In this document: in pieces, positions 35,185 to 38,551 of the stretch
Numbering within the stretch: the first letter of the stretch is position 1
Layout: each line of letters begins with the position of its first letter
Source: Chloroflexota bacterium
Lineage (GTDB): Bacteria > Chloroflexota > Dehalococcoidia > Lucifugimonadales > Lucifugimonadaceae
Assembly: GCA_024275195.1 (NCBI GenBank)
Contig: JAJRZP010000028.1
Span: 1-38,551 of the forward strand
DNA length: 38,551 bases
Direction: 5' to 3'
Made by a program: the position numbers and the translations under genes
Notes under the pieces: model-generated
The model's database searches: none
The model's input: only the letters and a program-made list of their open reading frames with translations
What the model was told of the DNA's origin: nothing

Positions 35185-36384
35185 TCAACGCCGTTGAACC
35201 CTCAATCTTCCGATCGCGTCCTCATCGAATTCGAAGCCCCATCCGGGCGTGTCTGGCAACATCAAGTTGCCATCGACAATATCTGGATAGCTGCTGAACA
35301 TCTCGTATTTTCGATCCCAGCGAGTGAACTCCAACTCGTCATCCGATCCGTATCCAGCAGGATCTGGAAATACTTCTACCAACAACCCGTTCGGAACAGC
35401 CGACACAAGATGTGCGTGCATAAGCGGCCCATGATGCGGAGCCATCGGGATGTTCGCCTTTTCGCAAATTATTGCCACTTTGAGCCATTCACTGGGACCA
35501 CCAGTTCGCATACCATCGAACTCCATGTAGCTGATCGCACTCGATTCAACAAGATCAGCCGCCTCCCATCGTGCTGCGGCCTGTTCCCCTCCTGCGACTG
35601 GAATTCCACCTTCGTTAGCGACATGTTTCCACACCGAGGCACCTTCGTACCAGCGTGCCGGTTCCTCGAACCAGAAAATATCGTGTGGAGCGAACGCCTT
35701 TGCTGCTTCGATTCCAGCGACTGATTCATAGGCTTCGTTGGCATCAAGCATCAACCACGTCTCAGGGCCTAACGCCTCCCGTGCGACCGCCACGCGCTCA
35801 ACGTCGGTATCGAGCGACTCACCACCAACTCGCATTTTCACCGCGTTGAAACCCTGTTTACGGAAAACTTTCATCTCACGCATTAGATGCTCGATGGTCT
35901 TGCCTTCACGGTAGTAACCCCCGGCCATATAGCACGGAATAGAGTGCTGAGTACCTCCCATGAATCGAAACACAGGCATGCTGGCGATCTTTGCCGCAAT
36001 ATCCCAGAGCGCCATATCGACGGCGGCTATCACCGCCATCAACTGTGCTCTGGTCCGACCGTAACGATTCCATCGACTCTGGAAGGTGGTCTGAAACATC
36101 ACATTCCACAGTGCTTCGATCCTGGTCGGGTCTTGTCCAACAAGAATTGGAGCAATTAGATCAGGAAGAATCGATGCTGCATTTCCGGCGATTGGTTCGC
36201 CCTGACTATCGATCTGATACACGCCAGGAATCTGGTCGGTGTGCCCAAATCCGATCAACCCTTCATCAGTGAATACTTTGACGATGAGTTCGTGTGGCCG
36301 ATTGACGGGCAGCAGTGACATCCAGAACGGCGGGTCAAGTTCTGGCCACACAAGAATTTCATAGTCGATCTTCGTGATTTTCAA
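35185..36384 (-). CDS. Enolase-superfamily enzyme (mandelate racemase/MLE type)
   Basis: A 399-residue protein starting MKITKIDYEILVWPELD. Catalytic-site candidates are K183-x-R185 (AVKMRVGG), metal ligands D214 (LMLDANEAY), E240 (FEEPA) and E267 (VAGGEQ), then D290 (FDGMRTGG) and H317 (APHHGP), the mandelate-racemase-type His-Asp dyad. It would abstract a proton alpha to a carboxylate of an acid sugar or similar substrate. It differs strongly in sequence from the other enolase-superfamily member at 27376 and is not a recent duplicate. Its 3' end lies 37 bases from the 3' end of selC (convergent). Confidence 0.87.
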   Translation of the reverse strand: MKITKIDYEILVWPELDPPFWMSLLPVNRPHELIVKVFTDEGLIGFGHTDQIPGVYQIDSQGEPIAGNAASILPDLIAPILVGQDPTRIEALWNVMFQTTFQSRWNRYGRTRAQLMAVIAAVDMALWDIAAKIASMPVFRFMGGTQHSIPCYMAGGYYREGKTIEHLMREMKVFRKQGFNAVKMRVGGESLDTDVERVAVAREALGPETWLMLDANEAYESVAGIEAAKAFAPHDIFWFEEPARWYEGASVWKHVANEGGIPVAGGEQAAARWEAADLVESSAISYMEFDGMRTGGPSEWLKVAIICEKANIPMAPHHGPLMHAHLVSAVPNGLLVEVFPDPAGYGSDDELEFTRWDRKYEMFSSYPDIVDGNLMLPDTPGWGFEFDEDAIGRLRVQRR

Positions 36385-36547
36385 TTGGTAATCCGGTCTG
36401 TTCGATTCGATTGATGGTGGTGTCGAATTCTAGGGTTGGTGGCATGTCGCGAGCCAATCGTTTCGCAACTTACTGCGGAGAACCACGTATAGCCATTTAG
36501 TATCTGCTCGCGAGTGAGACCGTATACATCCAACGTATCGTTTCATA

Positions 36548-38086
36548 GTGGATCCTAAAAACACGAGCGTTTCTGACGGTGGGTTGAGTCATCGAGATCT
36601 TCCCAGTGAAAACTCATTGGGTTCGGGCTCTCCGGTCAAGCAGTACGCGCTTGCAAGCATATTGATTGTTCTGGCTGCACTGGTGGCAGTCAATTTCGTG
36701 TCGAGTCGCGTCGAGAGATCGAGCGTGATTTCGCGTCTGGAAGCCGAAGCACTCGGACCAGCAAAGGTCTCCACTTTCAGGATTGTGGAAGAACTCAGCC
36801 AAATCACCGATCCAACGGCTGGGATGCTACTGACGCTGCCGCATGAAATATCGGTGATCGACCGCATCGTGCTGGATGCACTGGCGGGTCAACAAGTGGC
36901 ACGAGTCGACATCCTCGATACAGACGGCAAGATCGTCTACTCGACAGATCCCTACTACATTGGTGATAAGTCCGAATATGCGGTCGGACCATATGAAGCT
37001 ACCGGCGACTATGTTGGGGCAGCCGCGATAAGCGGTCTTGACGGTCACGCAGCCCTCATCGAAGCGGTGATTACCCGGGTTCCCGTATTTACCGAAGGTA
37101 GATTGCCGAGTGCCGAATCACTCGAGACGACTGTGATCATGTACCGCGATGTTTCAACCGCCATCGAAGCGGCTACATCTGCAGGAGCACGCTTCCGGCT
37201 CTGGATGGTCATCGGTGTGATGACTGTTGTATTCGTGAGTTTGATGATCGTCGTAATTCGTGGACACCGAGTTCAAACAGATGCGCGTAACAAACTGCGC
37301 ATGCTCCTCATCCACGAACATCTACTTGTATCCGAATTGGATAAACGGAACGCAGATCTGAAATCGGCAGATGAAGCCCGACTACGGTTGTTGTCGGTGG
37401 TCACGCATGAGCTCGGCAATCCGCTCACGAGCATTTCCGCATTTACAGGAATCTTGTTGCAGAACAAGAATGGCAACCTATCTGATCGAGACATGAGCAT
37501 GATCGAGGCAATCGGTCGTGGTGAGACACAGATGCGTGCCCTGGTGAAAGATTTGCTCGACCTTTCGAGAGTAGAGGCAAACGAGATGGAACTCGATATT
37601 GACTTCGTCGATATTCGGGAAATCGTCGAAAGCGTCGTAGCATCGATGACGCCGATTTTCGATTCCAAGTTTCAGACCATATCGACCGATATTGCACCGG
37701 TGTCTACAGTTACAGAAGGTGATCGAAGCAGATTGGTGCAGGTGGTGACCAATCTGCTATCGAATGCTTCAAAATATTCCCCCGAAAATACCAACATCAA
37801 AATATCCACTTCGGTCGAAGCCACCTGCTCGATAATCGAAGTATCAGATAGAGGGATCGGCATTTCATCTGATGACCAGGAAAAATTGTTTACTCCGTTA
37901 TTCCGATCCGACAACAGCGAAACCCGTCAGGTGCAGGGCACTGGGCTCGGGCTTGTCATCTGCAAGCAGATCGTTGAGTTGCATGGAGGAACTCTCACCA
38001 TCAAGTCGGTACGAGGGCGAGGAACAACTGTCCGTGTCGAGTTGCCGCCAGCGACTGGTGACGAACTGACGATTCTTGCTGCCTGA
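36548..38086 (+). CDS. Membrane sensor histidine kinase
   Basis: A 512-residue kinase. Predicted membrane helices at about 33-52 and 217-238 enclose a 165-residue extracytoplasmic sensor region. The phosphoacceptor H287 lies in the H-box VVTHELGNPLTS, with a coiled helical stretch before it (residues 240-280). The ATP-binding module has the N-box NLLSNASKY (402-410), G1 DRGIGIS (434-440) and G2 GTGLGL (464-469). No response regulator is adjacent, so its partner must be elsewhere. GTG at 36548 is the likely start. The sensed signal cannot be inferred. Confidence 0.9.
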   Translation: MDPKNTSVSDGGLSHRDLPSENSLGSGSPVKQYALASILIVLAALVAVNFVSSRVERSSVISRLEAEALGPAKVSTFRIVEELSQITDPTAGMLLTLPHEISVIDRIVLDALAGQQVARVDILDTDGKIVYSTDPYYIGDKSEYAVGPYEATGDYVGAAAISGLDGHAALIEAVITRVPVFTEGRLPSAESLETTVIMYRDVSTAIEAATSAGARFRLWMVIGVMTVVFVSLMIVVIRGHRVQTDARNKLRMLLIHEHLLVSELDKRNADLKSADEARLRLLSVVTHELGNPLTSISAFTGILLQNKNGNLSDRDMSMIEAIGRGETQMRALVKDLLDLSRVEANEMELDIDFVDIREIVESVVASMTPIFDSKFQTISTDIAPVSTVTEGDRSRLVQVVTNLLSNASKYSPENTNIKISTSVEATCSIIEVSDRGIGISSDDQEKLFTPLFRSDNSETRQVQGTGLGLVICKQIVELHGGTLTIKSVRGRGTTVRVELPPATGDELTILAA

Positions 38087-38551
38087 TTATGGCAGTTCGT
38101 CGGGCAACTGTCCGCACGCTGTGTAGTTGGATGCGTCGGAGTACGACGCATGAACGTTGATCAGCGCACCGTCTTGCAGCACCTCCGACAACGGTAGATC
38201 GATTACGGTTGCCGAGTTGCCTTTGATCACATTTTGGAGAGCGAACACAACAGTGCCTACATCAGTACATATTCCAGAGTGGATATGGATTGGCTGTGCC
38301 TCGATTGAAGGTGGGCTGATCGATATTTCAACGGTAGTCGTTAAGGCATCTGAAACAAATGTTGCAGTGCCGACCTGCCCATCATCACCAGTCGCCGACA
38401 GATGTACGACAACGCGAGTTATCCCATTCTCTTTGGTCACGAGCGCGGTCGGCGACGGTTCGCGCGGATCGTCCAGTTCCGAATTTACGGCATCGGTATC
38501 TTCTCAGGCGCAGGACGCGAGCACCATCATCGTAAGCCCTGCGATTGCAAC
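38087..38551 (-). CDS. Lipoprotein of unknown function, partial, interrupted by in-frame TGA after the lipobox
   Basis: The gene enters from the right edge, so the start codon is missing. The visible N-terminal part reads AGLTMMVLASCA: a signal-peptide core and lipobox LASC (Cys codon at 38510-38512). One codon later comes an in-frame TGA (38504-38506), after which the frame continues for 139 codons: EDTDAVNSELDDPREPSP and onward to TGACGACTCGTC-side stop at 38087. The mature domain contains QPIHIHSGICTDVG and INVHASYSDASNYTACG, a pattern I recall from small secreted CHRD or Cu/Zn-SOD-like marine lipoproteins. The TGA could be selenocysteine, a nonsense mutation (pseudogene) or a sequencing error. 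Without it, a GTG at 38440 would give a leaderless 117-residue protein, which seems unlikely. Confidence 0.6.

Noticed and set aside
1-38551. CRISPR arrays, insertion sequences, phage genes, riboswitches
   Set aside because: Looked for direct repeats, inverted repeats with transposases, and known riboswitch-like cores before operons; found none.

Overview
The window looks like a piece of a marine Chloroflexota chromosome, most likely SAR202-like or another relative of Dehalococcoidia. The reasons are: a pair of very hydrophobic proteins resembling two families (TIGR03662 'YYY' and TIGR03663) that I recall as largely shared by Chloroflexi and Archaea; two different enolase-superfamily enzymes, a superfamily known to be expanded in SAR202; several SDR and MDR oxidoreductases; and an unlinked NuoE/F/G-like trio. 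The assignment is inference. I saw no transposase, phage, CRISPR or integrase signal. Coding density is high, and TTG and GTG starts are common.

Layout. 1-2957: 3' end of lepA, an MFS transporter, and galU on the opposite strand. 3158-5565: the SRP RNA gene (ffs), then rsmA-ispE-small membrane protein as a tight operon. 5686-10848: an SDR with an altered active site, a large CehA/PHP-type metallohydrolase, a peroxiredoxin with its terminator, and a zinc-type alcohol dehydrogenase. 10849-11315 holds degraded coding sequence. 11316-16353: a DnaQ-DinG exonuclease/helicase translationally coupled to an OGG1-like 8-oxoguanine glycosylase, converging with a tRNA nucleotidyltransferase. 16483-26943: a long same-strand run of DsbA-like selenoprotein, rnc, ftsY, YYY protein, GT39-like protein, flippase-like membrane protein, FAD oxidoreductase and SDR. 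26940-28659: an SRPBCC protein and an enolase-superfamily dehydratase. 28660-29316 is a gap with weak remnants. 29317-34844: nuoE/F/G-like genes, trxA and a strong terminator. 35050-35147: tRNA-Sec (selC). 35185-38551: a second enolase-superfamily enzyme, an orphan histidine kinase, and the start of a lipoprotein gene interrupted by an in-frame TGA.

The most interesting result is a selenocysteine system. The window carries a convincing tRNA-Sec (UCA anticodon, 9-bp extra arm, 6-bp D stem). It also carries a DsbA/FrnE-like gene in which an in-frame TGA at 16531-16533 sits exactly at the catalytic cysteine (Sec-Pro-Trp-Val), followed at the expected distance by a bacterial-SECIS-like hairpin. 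The predicted protein has no cysteine at all, so selenocysteine would be its only redox residue. A conventional gene caller would start the gene after the TGA and lose the active site. A second in-frame TGA, just after the lipobox of the lipoprotein at the right edge, is a weaker candidate.
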